From: Megalonaias nervosa
Lineage: Eukaryota; Mollusca; Bivalvia; Unionida; Unionidae
Reading direction: 5' to 3'
DNA length: 64,000 nucleotides
Assembly: GCA_016617855.1 (NCBI GenBank)
Contig: JAECUM010006675.1
Coordinates: 2,501 to 66,500 of the forward strand
In this document: positions 10,683 to 19,140 of the stretch, in pieces
Layout of the letters: each line of letters begins with the position of its first letter
How positions within the stretch are numbered: position 1 is the stretch's first letter
Notes under the pieces: generated by a model
Database searches by the model: none
What the model saw: only the letters and a program-made list of their open reading frames with translations
Told to the model about the DNA's origin: nothing
Translations under genes and position numbers: made by a program

Positions 10683-10971
10683 ACCCCATATGAACTTCTA
10701 GCTTGCCATATGACATGCTAGCAAGTTCAGGGGCATTTGAATTAATCCCCATGTGACCCCCTAGGTTGTTATATAACATCCTAGCAGGATCAGAGGAAAT
10801 TCGAAAGACGAAACAGACAGACACAATTTATCCCTATGTGAACTCCTAAGTTGTCAAACAACATCCTAGAAAGCTCAGAGGATATTCGAAATTAGACGAA
10901 ACACATTTATACAGACTCAACCCCATGTGATCCCCTAGGTTGCCATATGACATCCTAGCAGGATCAGAGGT
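10683..10971. repeat. Four imperfect 50-bp repeats with internal dyads
   Basis: Copies start near 10683, 10748, 10831 and 10921. The consensus runs from CCCCATGTGA, through a CCTAGGTTG half-site, to a CATCCTAGCAGGATCAGAGG end. Each copy holds a CTAGG...CCTAG dyad around a short AT core. The spacing is 65-90 bp. They sit between the coiled-coil gene and the membrane-protein gene, the only sizeable untranslated gap in the element, so a replication or control region is possible. No function is shown. Confidence 0.75.
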
Positions 10972-11001
10972 TACATGTAAACTTATCCTAATGACATATG
11001 A

Positions 11002-11361
11002 TTGTATGAACATGAATATATACAAATGGTGATGATTTTGATTTTTGCAAACAGTACAAACATAAACTTAACAGCAAACTTAACAACAAACTTAACTATA
11101 GACGGAATACAAGGGGGAGGGGGGATTTATCTACGTCCAACAGATTTTATACAAAATTACACCCACCATATGGTTACATGGTGGGAAAGTTGTATTATTT
11201 TTCTGTTGGGTTTCGTACCCCCAATTATAAAAAGCATCCGTCGCCAAATGCAAGATAAAATATCTTTAGGATTTTTGGAGACTCGAACACACGAGAGTCT
11301 GCACAACTTCGATCTACGTCTAAACGCCTTACCACTTCGGCCATCGCTCTCTTATCAATAA
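11002..11361 (+). CDS. Small putative membrane glycoprotein
   Basis: A 119-aa frame. The first 25 residues contain a weak hydrophobic segment (MVMILIFANS). Next comes a Thr/Asn-rich stretch with several N-x-S/T sequons (NLT three times, also NYT), then a clear hydrophobic segment WWESCIIFLLGFVPPII at about residues 60-76 followed by basic residues. This suggests a one-pass membrane protein with a short cytoplasmic tail. The last 30 residues overlap a tRNA-like sequence on the other strand, so the frame's 3' end may be incidental. No family is recognised; it might be a chance frame. Confidence 0.35.
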   Translation: MYEHEYIQMVMILIFANSTNINLTANLTTNLTIDGIQGGGGIYLRPTDFIQNYTHHMVTWWESCIIFLLGFVPPIIKSIRRQMQDKISLGFLETRTHESLHNFDLRLNALPLRPSLSYQ

Positions 11362-11944
11362 TACAGTTAAATTTAAGTATATATAAAATATTTGCGCTGT
11401 CTCACAGAACTTGTATTACTAATAGAATGTAGAACTGTACTTCAATTTTTCAAAATTCATAAAATAATTGCACGTATGAGTTATAGCTCGTTAAGGTCAA
11501 AATACATGCAGTCTGAAGATGAATAACTACTACGTCAGCCAAGCCCACACAAAATCGATAAAGTACATCCTGTTCTAGTACGGCCTTATACACATATATT
11601 TTTCGTTTTAAGGTTTTAAAATTGCTATCAGAATACAACACCGTTCACATTATAGGGCAAGAATATATCAAACAGGTTGGTTTTTAACAAGCCTGTAAGG
11701 ATTAACAGACAGACGGACTAATACGCTTTGTTCGATATACGTATGTACAACTGGGTTTTGTACAGGTAACGACGTAGTAGTAAGGGACATAATCGTTTAA
11801 ATTACTCTGCAGAGAGAGATAGCAGAGTTATCTCGCTTTATTATATATACAATTGCTTTAATCATAGGAATTGATTATTATTAATTTTGATTAGTAAACT
11901 ACCCATCAGATTATTTTTTCCCCCTGATTATTTACTCGGACGTT
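11362..11944. other. Gap between membrane-protein gene and virion block
   Basis: AT-rich, with no conserved domain seen. A 63-codon minus-strand frame at 11450-11641 has a hydrophobic stretch (VGLADVVVIHLQTACILTL), but nothing else supports it. An A/T tract and a CTCTGCAGAGAG-type dyad occur near 11800-11830. A host-type terminator or polyadenylation site could lie here, but none is evident. Confidence 0.4.
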
Positions 11945-12318
11945 CTACGAGCGTATATACAAATTAATATTAAGTGACTCTCCTCGTAGATCCAAAATGT
12001 ATCCTGCCTGGTCAGTAAGTTTGAAATTTATTCTTGACAATAATGGATTATGTACACGTAGATAAACTGGATTAATTGGCTCAGATATAATTAACCACCC
12101 GGGGGTACTTGAGGGCTAAATGCATATAGTATATACCCCTGTTGGGCCTGGTTAGACTTTGAAAGATCTACTTGATAGCTGTCATCAATTACGTCACATA
12201 CTAGATTGACCGCGATCGTAGATGTTATATTAACAATACCAGGTGAGATATGGCGACCTCCACCATGTGGATCATTATTATATTTAAGAATAGTTGGTGT
12301 AGGTATTAATTTTTCCAT
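11945..12318 (-). pseudogene. Small capsid-type protein, jelly-roll-like end, one frameshift
   Basis: The ATG at 12318 opens 75 codons to a TAA at 12091. Just before that stop the adjacent frame takes over and runs to a TAG at 11945-11947. That second block contains SEPINPVYLRVHNPLLSRI and DQAGYILDLRGESLNINL, alternating beta-strand-like segments as in small jelly-roll vertex or minor capsid proteins of Polintons. The start overlaps the end of the 12306-13415 gene by 13 bp, as in tightly packed virus operons. The break lies in the CCCCCGGG stretch at about 12098-12105. A penton role is inference from position and strand pattern. Confidence 0.6.
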
Positions 12319-13415
12319 GAATCACATATTCTTTTAAAGTGTTCATCAATAAGATCATTAACTGACTTCTTTAGCTCTTCAGAGTTAAATTCGGGAATTA
12401 CAAATGTTGGTAGCTGTTCTTCTGTGATTCCATAATATTTAAGAAATACTGTTTTAAATAAACGTTTATAGCTTACTCGCTGAATAGGATCATCTTCATT
12501 AACTATATAAGTACTAAGAAATCTATCTACTGGTACGTTTAATGTTTTTTCTCTATCAACGATAGCCTTATTTACATATTCTAAGTCTGATGCAACCTGA
12601 TTCAAATGTTGTATTGTTTCAATTATTTGATTTTTTAAGTCATCGTTGTAGGAAGTGCTGATGCTGAAAAATAAATTTCTTAGATCATTAAGTACACGTC
12701 CATGTTCAGATTTAATTGGTCTTGATTTTGAGTTAATTTCTTCAACATTAATTGTTGCTATTCTTGTTGTACCTTTACCCCGAACAAAATCTATAAAATG
12801 ATTATACTGTGCATAACCACGATAAGCATCCGGAATCTCTATAAACGGATAAGTTTTTCGATATTCTGGAAGTTTTATAAATTTTTCAACATCTACGACG
12901 AAATCAGATCGTTGTGGTTCTGGTGGTCCTTGATAAACCGGTGGAACTTCAGGCCATCCTAATACTGATCTAATCGAACTTTGATAAATATCTACAGAAT
13001 AATCAGGGGAATTTATTTCAATAACCGCTGATAATGTTGGTTCGTAGACAGTAATTGCTATTTTTGATTCTTTTCCTGTAATAGATTTAATTCTGCGTTG
13101 GAACTCATCATTAATCTGTTCTATTTGATAACCGCCCGTTGGAATAGCAACTACTTGCCAATCAGGAGTTCCATCAGGCTTATTCTTATTAGCGAATACT
13201 AATGAATTATTTGGCTGTAGTCCACCAAATGGTTTTGATCTAATATTTGGCCAGCTATAATAAACCCGTAACTGTGCTAATGCTATTTCTTTTGCAGGAA
13301 TTGATGTTGGAAAATTGACGCTAAATTCCGGATTGGTCGAACTTAACGATATCATAGTAGTTTTTGACGGAGTTGTATTAGTGACGATCTGCTGAAGTAA
13401 CTCCCTGTCTGTCAT
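12306..13415 (-). CDS. Penton/minor capsid candidate
   Basis: An intact 369-aa frame. Residues about 20-55 (SSTNPEFSVNFP, then EIALAQLRVYYSWPNI) and about 88-110 (GGYQIEQINDEFQRRI) form the pattern of a family common in Polinton-type elements of invertebrates and thought to form virion vertices. The C-terminal half is helical and charged, ending LIDEHFKRICDSWKN. The ATG at 13415 overlaps the previous gene by 38 bp; an internal ATG at 13355 (MISLSSTNPEF) is a better start by domain position. The next gene begins inside its last codons. I am sure of its membership in the virion block, less of the exact role. Confidence 0.65.
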   Translation of the reverse strand: MTDRELLQQIVTNTTPSKTTMISLSSTNPEFSVNFPTSIPAKEIALAQLRVYYSWPNIRSKPFGGLQPNNSLVFANKNKPDGTPDWQVVAIPTGGYQIEQINDEFQRRIKSITGKESKIAITVYEPTLSAVIEINSPDYSVDIYQSSIRSVLGWPEVPPVYQGPPEPQRSDFVVDVEKFIKLPEYRKTYPFIEIPDAYRGYAQYNHFIDFVRGKGTTRIATINVEEINSKSRPIKSEHGRVLNDLRNLFFSISTSYNDDLKNQIIETIQHLNQVASDLEYVNKAIVDREKTLNVPVDRFLSTYIVNEDDPIQRVSYKRLFKTVFLKYYGITEEQLPTFVIPEFNSEELKKSVNDLIDEHFKRICDSWKN

Positions 13416-13914
13416 TATTATTATCGTTGTTATTTAATTCGTTAAAATCATTAGCGATTACCTTAAACGCATCATCATAGGTTTTCATCATCATCGCGAA
13501 TTCAGTATCGGATATTTCACCATCACTAACACACGAAGAAATGTACAAAGATAGTTTAGAGCATGCCTCTGCCACAGTATGTAATTTAATCATATAATCG
13601 TGCAATTTAGCATTTGTACAGGTATCTATCTTTTTGGCTATAATACCAAGAACACCAGCAATAGTCGTTGATGCTGAAACAATAATGGTTATAACAGCAG
13701 GTGCTGTCATCGTCAATGTTGATAATAATAATCCTGTTCCAGCAATAACAGTAGAAACCGAGTAAACAACTACATCAATAACAACTATACGTCTTTTGTA
13801 TTTTTTTATTTTCGTGTTATAATAGTCGATAAAATTATTTAGTTTAGTGAGACGCTCACATACCTGATTGCATCTGTAACGTTGAACGTCGATGCGAGAC
13901 TGAGGTTGATCCAT
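13378..13914 (-). CDS. Membrane-hairpin protein of the virion block
   Basis: An intact 178-aa frame. An N-terminal helical, basic part is followed by two hydrophobic segments (about residues 44-63, VVIDVVVYSVSTVIAGTGLL, and about 70-90, TAPAVITIIVSASTTIAGVLG), then a helical tail with the short motif SDGEISDTEFAMMM. This arrangement, two transmembrane helices between helical arms, recurs in Polinton-type elements and related host-integrated sequences. Its job is unknown; membrane remodelling or a virion membrane role is conjecture. The ATG follows GTTAGTATA, the TATA-type junction seen elsewhere. It lies between the fibre gene and the penton candidate. Confidence 0.6.
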   Translation of the reverse strand: MDQPQSRIDVQRYRCNQVCERLTKLNNFIDYYNTKIKKYKRRIVVIDVVVYSVSTVIAGTGLLLSTLTMTAPAVITIIVSASTTIAGVLGIIAKKIDTCTNAKLHDYMIKLHTVAEACSKLSLYISSCVSDGEISDTEFAMMMKTYDDAFKVIANDFNELNNNDNNNDRQGVTSADRH

Positions 13915-13942
13915 TATACTAACAACGTCATTTAATTAAGTT

Positions 13943-15002
13943 TCAGTTACGAATTCTAGGCACCACCAGTAACGTCTCGGAGGTATTTCCGTTGATATCA
14001 GCGTAAAGATTTCTTTCATATTCTTGGTTAGCATCACCAATAGAGGATTATGATATACATTTGGTGATAATGAAGTTGCCGCAGTAATTTCCGAACCGTA
14101 CATAGATAACCTGTATAACCCAGTTACTTCTGCGGTATGTTCGAGTGTGTTATTTTGCGGTGTCCATGTTGTTGATCCTGATGCTACTGTATATACGATA
14201 TTTTTAATTTGTCCGTGTGGAATTTTAATCAGATTAGTTTTTGAACAATATTAGGTATTCCACTGACAATATCATTGAGTTTCATGTTAACGTCGGAGAG
14301 TTTTATGTCAACGGTTGGTTGTTCCCCAAAAAAATCTTTAATGGTTTTGTTTATATTTCTACGAAAATTTAAGAACGTTTCTACATGTCTAGAAAAAGTA
14401 TTATTTAGTGTAGTCATTTCATTATTGATTGTAGCTAGCGAAGTTGTTATAGGAATGTTGCTATCGTCTACATATTTCTTCGTCACAGCAGCAAAATCTA
14501 ATTCCGGTGTTCTAAGATTGTTAATGCCATTATTATTCATATTAAGAAATGCACGCATTATACCGCCGTTGGCCAATACGTACTTAGATTCTTGATTGTC
14601 GACATATTTCTTTGTTGCAGCGTCTGTATCTGTGACTGGGTTTCCAAGGTCTATAATTTTATTTTGATTTATAATAATGCTACCCGTGAACGAATCACCA
14701 GCTTTCTTAATATAATCGCTGACTGACGTACCGGAATCTTGTATTTTACCCTGATCAGTAAAAGTAACTATATTATTAACAACCGCATTAGGAACTCGTA
14801 TAAGTACATCTGGCAGTTGTATATTACTAGTTTTTAATCGTCCTTCCTTATCCTGAAAAACAACTACTTCATTTTGATCCACACTGGTTATGTTTAATAA
14901 ATCATCAATCTCATTTCTGAGTTGATCGAGAGTTGCGTATTTAGATAAATCAGCTTGCTGCTGAGCTTTACCACGAGAAGATCTTCCGTAAATGTCCACC
15001 AT
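13943..15002 (-). pseudogene. Phage tail-fibre-like protein, two frameshifts
   Basis: The main frame is 15002-14229 (257 aa). It holds two repeats of the tail-fibre signature: a strand segment such as NQNKIIDLGNPVTDTDAATK or NMNNNGINNLRTPELDFAAV, each ending in KKYVD. Coiled-coil-like helices follow. A shift in the CAAAAAC run near 14240 leads into the next frame, and a second shift near 14045 leads to a third frame ending with a TGA at 13943-13945; these C-terminal parts read as beta-rich and probably form the receptor-binding knob. The gene would supply host attachment fibres. It directly follows the protease, 8 bp away. Confidence 0.75.
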
Positions 15003-15010
15003 TATATTTA

Positions 15011-15427
15011 CTAATGTCTGTTTAAATGTGACAACGTAGTATATTCATGCACAACTTTGTGAGGTGGTTTTGTTGATTTTGATACAGCATCAAGTACGTT
15101 AAGTACTTCACGACCACATATTGGTGGATCAGCTAATGTTTGTGTTGGTAACGTTGAATACCATATTGGAGTACTTTGATCGCCGCTAACATACTTTAAG
15201 AATTCTTTTGGTGGAGCTAGTCCATATGAATCAAAATAAACAATTCCACGTGGATCAATTGCATATCCAACCCAATGTGTGCCTGGACCAGAGTTTTTGT
15301 CGAGATTAATAATACCGGTTTCAATATTTTTTGGTTGTTTCGGTAATTGATCACGCATAAAAACGTCTCTAAAATTTTTTTATTTTTAATTTTTTAGCAG
15401 CATCTAGTAAATCAAAATTGGACATAG
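15011..15427 (-). pseudogene. Adenain-type cysteine protease, N-terminus in another frame
   Basis: The frame 15358-15011 (115 aa) shows the catalytic histidine in GPGTHWVGY, the acidic residue in VYFDSYGLAPP, and the nucleophile in PPICGREVLNVL, the H-D-C arrangement of adenovirus-type proteases that cut capsid precursors. The usual first 20-odd residues, starting with an ATG near 15427 (MSNFDLLDAAKK), lie in the frame of the upstream gene; a shift in the A/T run at about 15372-15390 separates them. The length is otherwise normal. The gene sits between the pX-like and fibre genes. Confidence 0.85.
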
Positions 15428-15431
15428 GAGA

Positions 15432-15893
15432 TATCAGTAAACTGTTCCTGGTAATCTTAGGCCTTTTCCGTACCATGAATGTGAAGTCCCTGGTAATCTT
15501 AGACCCCTTCCCTTTTTTTTTGATTCCCTTTCCTGTTGCTTTCTTTAATGCCATTCCAGCAGCGGTTCCAACAACGCCTAATGCAGCTGCTTTTGCAACA
15601 GCTGGGGCTGCAGCGGCTATTAATGCTGGTACAGCAGCAAGAAGTGGAAATATACCACCCGTCTTAATGATGTCTTTAATGGCACCCGCAGAAAGATTAA
15701 GTTTTATACCTTTATTTGATTTTTTGGCTTCATTGAAATGCCTGAGCTGACGTTCTGTAAGAGATAATTTATCTGAGCCACTCATCTGCTCTTTCTTTAG
15801 CGATATTTTTAATCCACAGTCATTTTTTTATGCTGGTTGTATCCTTTTAATCTGACCAGGAGTCAGACTAACACTAACGTGATTATATGACAT
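15432..15893 (-). pseudogene. pX-like basic minor capsid protein, in-frame stop and frameshift
   Basis: The ATG at 15893 is preceded by AATATTATA. After 21 codons a TAA (15828-15830) interrupts; the same frame then continues through SLTERQLRHFNEAKK, a long Ala-rich hydrophobic stretch (VPALIAAAAPAVAKAAALGV) and a Lys/Gly-rich run (KGIKKKGKG). Near the AAAAAAAAGGG run at about 15520 another frame carries a repeated GLRLPGT unit and a TGA at about 15444, the expected end. In the present sequence the shift instead fuses the gene to the protease N-terminus, giving an artificial 138-codon frame (15785-15369). Basic Gly/Lys-rich proteins like this act as capsid-DNA cement in the adenovirus/Polinton group. 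Confidence 0.75.
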
Positions 15894-15916
15894 TATAATA
15901 TTCATAAACGATCTAA

Positions 15917-17314
15917 TTACATGTTTTCTACTGGAGCATCAACGACTCTCATTCGTCCACCAACACCTTCAAGTAACATCGATTTATCGCTGAGTATAAC
16001 AGCAATTGCTCTGTAATTAGGGACAGCTCCAATATCTCTATTAACTTGAGCTCGAAAATGTATATCGACTACAGATTGTCTGGTTAAATCTAAATGTTCT
16101 AACGAAAAGTAATAAATTGGATATAAAGTTGTAAAATCTAACTGTGATATTTCTAAACCAGTATCAATATTTTGATCACGTCCCATGAACGTCATTAATC
16201 GATGATATCCACGTGCTACATGATTTTGATCGAAATTCAACAATATATCCTCGGATGGTTCATGATGTCCATTTATCCTTAAAGAAACCTCGGAAACACC
16301 AAGTTTGTCAAATATCATTATGCTTTCATCTTGATCGTTTACTCGTGCAGCATTTTGAAGCGCAATAAATATATGTCGCGGTGCAGAAACACCTTGTTGT
16401 GATGCTATTTGCCATGTAAATAAACCATTAATATTACTCTGGATAGCATCTGTGGTCATTGTCAACCACGATAACAATGATTTACCGCCGCTGCCCATGA
16501 AAGAGAATAACCGATCTTCTTCAGTTATTGATGGAGTCATCACTGGCATCCATAATGAAAGTTTTGTCAGAATTACTCTACCAGCATCAACTGCACCAGG
16601 TCGCCAGATTGCATCATTGTCGGTTGCTTTTCGTACAAGTATAACCGTATGTTTGGCTCCAAAAATAACCTTTCTGACGTTTCTACAGAATCCAAATATG
16701 TGTGAAAGTGGAATTACACATGAAAATGCTCTCCTGTCACCTTTTAACATTGATCGACGTGCTGCAAATCCTAAGTTAAATTCTGGATTAACACCATGAA
16801 CCACAGGCCACACGTCAGCGTCAGCGTTGTCGGCATTATTTCTTGGTCGTCTTATATTATATTGTCTGTTGACAGGATGGTCAGAAGTATCCTTGACAAA
16901 CATCATTGATGGACCAGCTGATCTTGAATAATCGTCGCTGTATCTTGCAAGGCCAAGTATTGTCGTTGCAACGTCAACGTCTTTCTGAATTGATTCAATA
17001 TTTTTTCCTTCAATCATGTACGTTGCGCTGTCAAACAACGCCATGATGCCATTATTAACAAAACCAACCCTAACTTCAGCTCCATATGCTACTGGTGCTG
17101 CAGGAGCTGCGTTATTTAAAATTTCACCTTCTACTTCAATAAAAGCCTCAGCGGTTAAGAAATACCTACTTGTATCCTGAACCTGTAGTTCAATTCGTCC
17201 ACGCTGATCTGGAATTCGAGCGTCATAAGAATAATATTGATAATCACGCACAGACTCATCTTTGAGTACTGGTGCGTCCATGTCAAATGCTGGATCAGAT
17301 ATACGTTTGAACAT
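15917..17314 (-). CDS. Major capsid protein (double jelly roll)
   Basis: An intact 465-aa frame, the normal size for Polinton/adintovirus major capsid proteins. The start MFKRISDPAFDMDAPV and blocks such as YQYYSYDARIP, GIMALFDSATYMIEGK, FSCVIPLSHIFGFC, LWMPVMTPS and ISQLDFTTLYPIYYFSLEHLD fit the two-barrel capsid fold; the TLYPIYYFSL block in the second barrel is especially typical. It forms trimeric capsomers of an icosahedral shell. The ATG is preceded by AAATATAATAAAT. It lies between the pVI-like and pX-like genes. No frameshift or stop is seen, which contrasts with its neighbours. Confidence 0.95.
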   Translation of the reverse strand: MFKRISDPAFDMDAPVLKDESVRDYQYYSYDARIPDQRGRIELQVQDTSRYFLTAEAFIEVEGEILNNAAPAAPVAYGAEVRVGFVNNGIMALFDSATYMIEGKNIESIQKDVDVATTILGLARYSDDYSRSAGPSMMFVKDTSDHPVNRQYNIRRPRNNADNADADVWPVVHGVNPEFNLGFAARRSMLKGDRRAFSCVIPLSHIFGFCRNVRKVIFGAKHTVILVRKATDNDAIWRPGAVDAGRVILTKLSLWMPVMTPSITEEDRLFSFMGSGGKSLLSWLTMTTDAIQSNINGLFTWQIASQQGVSAPRHIFIALQNAARVNDQDESIMIFDKLGVSEVSLRINGHHEPSEDILLNFDQNHVARGYHRLMTFMGRDQNIDTGLEISQLDFTTLYPIYYFSLEHLDLTRQSVVDIHFRAQVNRDIGAVPNYRAIAVILSDKSMLLEGVGGRMRVVDAPVENM

Positions 17315-17328
17315 ATTTATTATATTTA

Positions 17329-17778
17329 CTATCGTCTAAAACGAAGACCACTTCCTGCTATCAGACTAGCGGTTATATTTTTTTCTTTTTCTGACATTGG
17401 TACATCAGCCAACTCTGCTAGTTTTTGATTCGCAACTTGATTTATTATTTTACTGACATTTGCAGGCATTACTTCAGTACTGGGTAATTTTACTGGTGGC
17501 TGAGGTTTTCATCGTATTAATCGTGCTAGTCTATCTTTGATTGCTGAAAATGCTTTACCAGCGAGATTACCCATAGCACCAATACCTTTTTCACGAACAA
17601 CATCAATAGCTTTCATTCCCAGTTGCTTTGCGATCGGTATTGCTTTTGAGGCTATTCTTTTAAATAGACCTTGAACAACATCACCTAGTCCATCTCCGTA
17701 GGTTGTTTTGTATACTGGTAATCGTGAATTTATTACCCTGACCATGGTTGGTCCACGTTGAGTACTATGTACAATCAT
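17329..17778 (-). pseudogene. pVI-like minor capsid protein with in-frame TGA
   Basis: The frame starts at the ATG at 17778 (TATAATAAA precedes it) and runs to a TAG at 17329-17331, with one TGA at 17509-17511. The first part holds YGDGLGDVVQGLFKRIASKA and a long amphipathic helix, the pattern of adenovirus pVI-like proteins that line the inner capsid and disrupt membranes. The part after the TGA is Pro-rich, then helical, ending GSGLRFRR. The TGA most simply arises from a CGA arginine codon by C-to-T change, since it follows several Arg codons. The stop lies 14 bp before the capsid gene's ATG. Confidence 0.7.
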
Positions 17779-17809
17779 TTTATTATAGTAATTGTATTTA
17801 ATTACGTAC

Positions 17810-18127
17810 TTAGTCACTGTAGTAGTCATCGGCAATTTCGTTAATAAGAGACTCATAAACATCAACGTCCATGATACCGCCTGTAAATAATCGTCTACAG
17901 ATATCAGCTGCTTCATTAATTATTTCTGGAGAATTATTACCAGCTCGTTTTCCCCCGATGAGTATTTCTAATCGATCAACATCAGCAAGGACGTTATTAG
18001 GACAGGTAATAAGACCACTTCCCTGATTAGTAAATCCACCTGCAGTTTTAATTTCAGATTCCCCCCCTTCTTCTTCCTCCTCTGTTGTTCTAACTGACTG
18101 TCGTGGCGATTGCAATTGTTTCATCAT
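17810..18127 (-). CDS. Conserved acidic small protein of the virion block
   Basis: An intact 105-aa frame. A Glu-rich N-terminal run (EEEEEGGESE) is followed by a segment around LEILIGGKRAGNNSPEIINE and an acidic helical end, ADDYYSD. I do not recognise a named family, but a small gene of this kind between a scaffold-like gene and the pVI-like gene fits Polinton operons. Function unknown. A longer frame running to 17916 on the same strand is its out-of-phase shadow. Confidence 0.55.
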   Translation of the reverse strand: MMKQLQSPRQSVRTTEEEEEGGESEIKTAGGFTNQGSGLITCPNNVLADVDRLEILIGGKRAGNNSPEIINEAADICRRLFTGGIMDVDVYESLINEIADDYYSD

Positions 18128-18150
18128 TCTTTCTAAATGTTTATCCTGTT

Positions 18151-18861
18151 CTAGTTTTTTTGTTTTATTTGTTCAATTAGTTGTAATTGTGGGGATTGTG
18201 GTGATTCAAATTGTAATTGTTGTGGTGATCGTTGTGGTGATGATGATAACTGTTGTGGTGATGGTGATATTCGTTTTACTTGTTTAACTTTTTCTTTTAT
18301 ATATTCACGTACAGCATTATCAAATTCATTAAAATTAATAATATCTTCATTAGATCTAATTTCTAAAATACCAGTAAAGATGCGATATACATCCTTGATC
18401 CGATTGTCAGATTTCAGAGATTTAACATGTTCTGGTTTTACATATTTTTGTCTTTCATAATATCCAAATGCGGCAATATCAAGTAATTGGTCTTTGTCCT
18501 TGATAGCAGCAATACCTTCAGGTGTAAATTTATCTATTATCTTAATTCTGGTTTTTGGTTGTCGTGGTCGTGGTTGTGGTTGTGGTTGAGCCCCAGGTTG
18601 AGCAGCTTGAATACGACCAGCAATATCAGCAGGTAATGTTTCAAGAGCTCGTTGTGTTGCCTCAGTTGCTGTAACAATTTTCTTTGTTGGTTCGACAATC
18701 AGTTTAAATAATTGTTTTGTATCCTCTTCAAAGTCGACTTGAGATTCCTGACGTGATTGTAATTGTTGCTTGACAGCATCACGAACAGGTAAATATTTTC
18801 TAATTGCCTCTAATCGCTCTCTTGCTAATCTAGCAGAGTGAGGTTCGCCAATAACGACCAT
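18151..18861 (-). CDS. First gene of the virion block, Gln/Pro-rich protein
   Basis: An intact 236-aa frame beginning MVVIGEPHSARLARERLEAI. It has helical segments, then a Gln/Pro/Arg linker (PGAQPQPQPRPRQPK), a helical middle (FTPEGIAAIKDKDQLLDIAA) and a Ser/Pro/Gln tail that is low in complexity. No family is recognised. Its position at the head of the late block and its low-complexity ends suit a scaffold or tegument-like protein, which is a guess. Its ATG lies 35 bp inside the right inverted repeat and follows ATATTATTAATA. Confidence 0.55.
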   Translation of the reverse strand: MVVIGEPHSARLARERLEAIRKYLPVRDAVKQQLQSRQESQVDFEEDTKQLFKLIVEPTKKIVTATEATQRALETLPADIAGRIQAAQPGAQPQPQPRPRQPKTRIKIIDKFTPEGIAAIKDKDQLLDIAAFGYYERQKYVKPEHVKSLKSDNRIKDVYRIFTGILEIRSNEDIINFNEFDNAVREYIKEKVKQVKRISPSPQQLSSSPQRSPQQLQFESPQSPQLQLIEQIKQKN

Positions 18862-18895
18862 TATTAATAATATTTATACTGGCTGTTTAATTTAC

Positions 18896-19140
18896 AGCAG
18901 CAGGCAGGGTGAACGACAAAAACTGAGTGACCCGGCGAGTAAACTAAACGCACTATAAAAATAAAAACAAAAAGTCAAAAATAAAATAACAAAAATGAGC
19001 TAACATTATCCGTTTTGGTAATAATAAAAGTTAGGAGGTTCGGTTTAGCGTTATTGACCTTATTTTTCAGCCCCTGTAGGAACCTTTATTTTATGAAATT
19101 TGCTCGAAACCAATTTGTAGGGTTCACCCTGCCTGCTGCT
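18896..19140. repeat. Right terminal inverted repeat of the Polinton
   Basis: This 245-bp partner of the left repeat begins AGCAGCAGGCAGGGTGAAC and ends with the same 19-mer reversed, so the 19-mer occurs four times in the element, twice in each TIR. The first virion gene starts 35 bp inside it, leaving little room for a separate promoter. Confidence 0.95.

Larger units (their letters stand above)
3357..19140. mobile_element. Polinton/Maverick (endogenous adintovirus-like) element
   Basis: A 15,784-bp element bounded by nearly identical inverted repeats and carrying the hallmark set of the Polinton/adintovirus lineage: DDE integrase, family-B polymerase, A32-like packaging ATPase, adenain-type protease, major capsid protein and several minor capsid genes. 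Genes read outward-in from both ends: the right 7 kb is one minus-strand virion block, while the left half is mixed. ATPase and capsid frames are intact, but integrase, polymerase, PLA2, HNH, fibre, protease, pX-like and pVI-like genes carry frameshifts or stops, so this copy is probably defective. The 6-bp target duplication usual for Polintons is not seen: the left flank ends GGTTGT and the right flank starts CGTGGG. That could mean mutation, or that the true ends are slightly different. Confidence 0.95.

Noticed and set aside
11262..11345. tRNA-like sequence on the minus strand (A-box TGGCCGAAGTGG and B-box TGTTCGAGTC)
   Set aside because: The acceptor and T stems do not pair and the anticodon stem is poor, so it is not called a tRNA gene. 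A decayed tRNA or SINE head in the element is possible.
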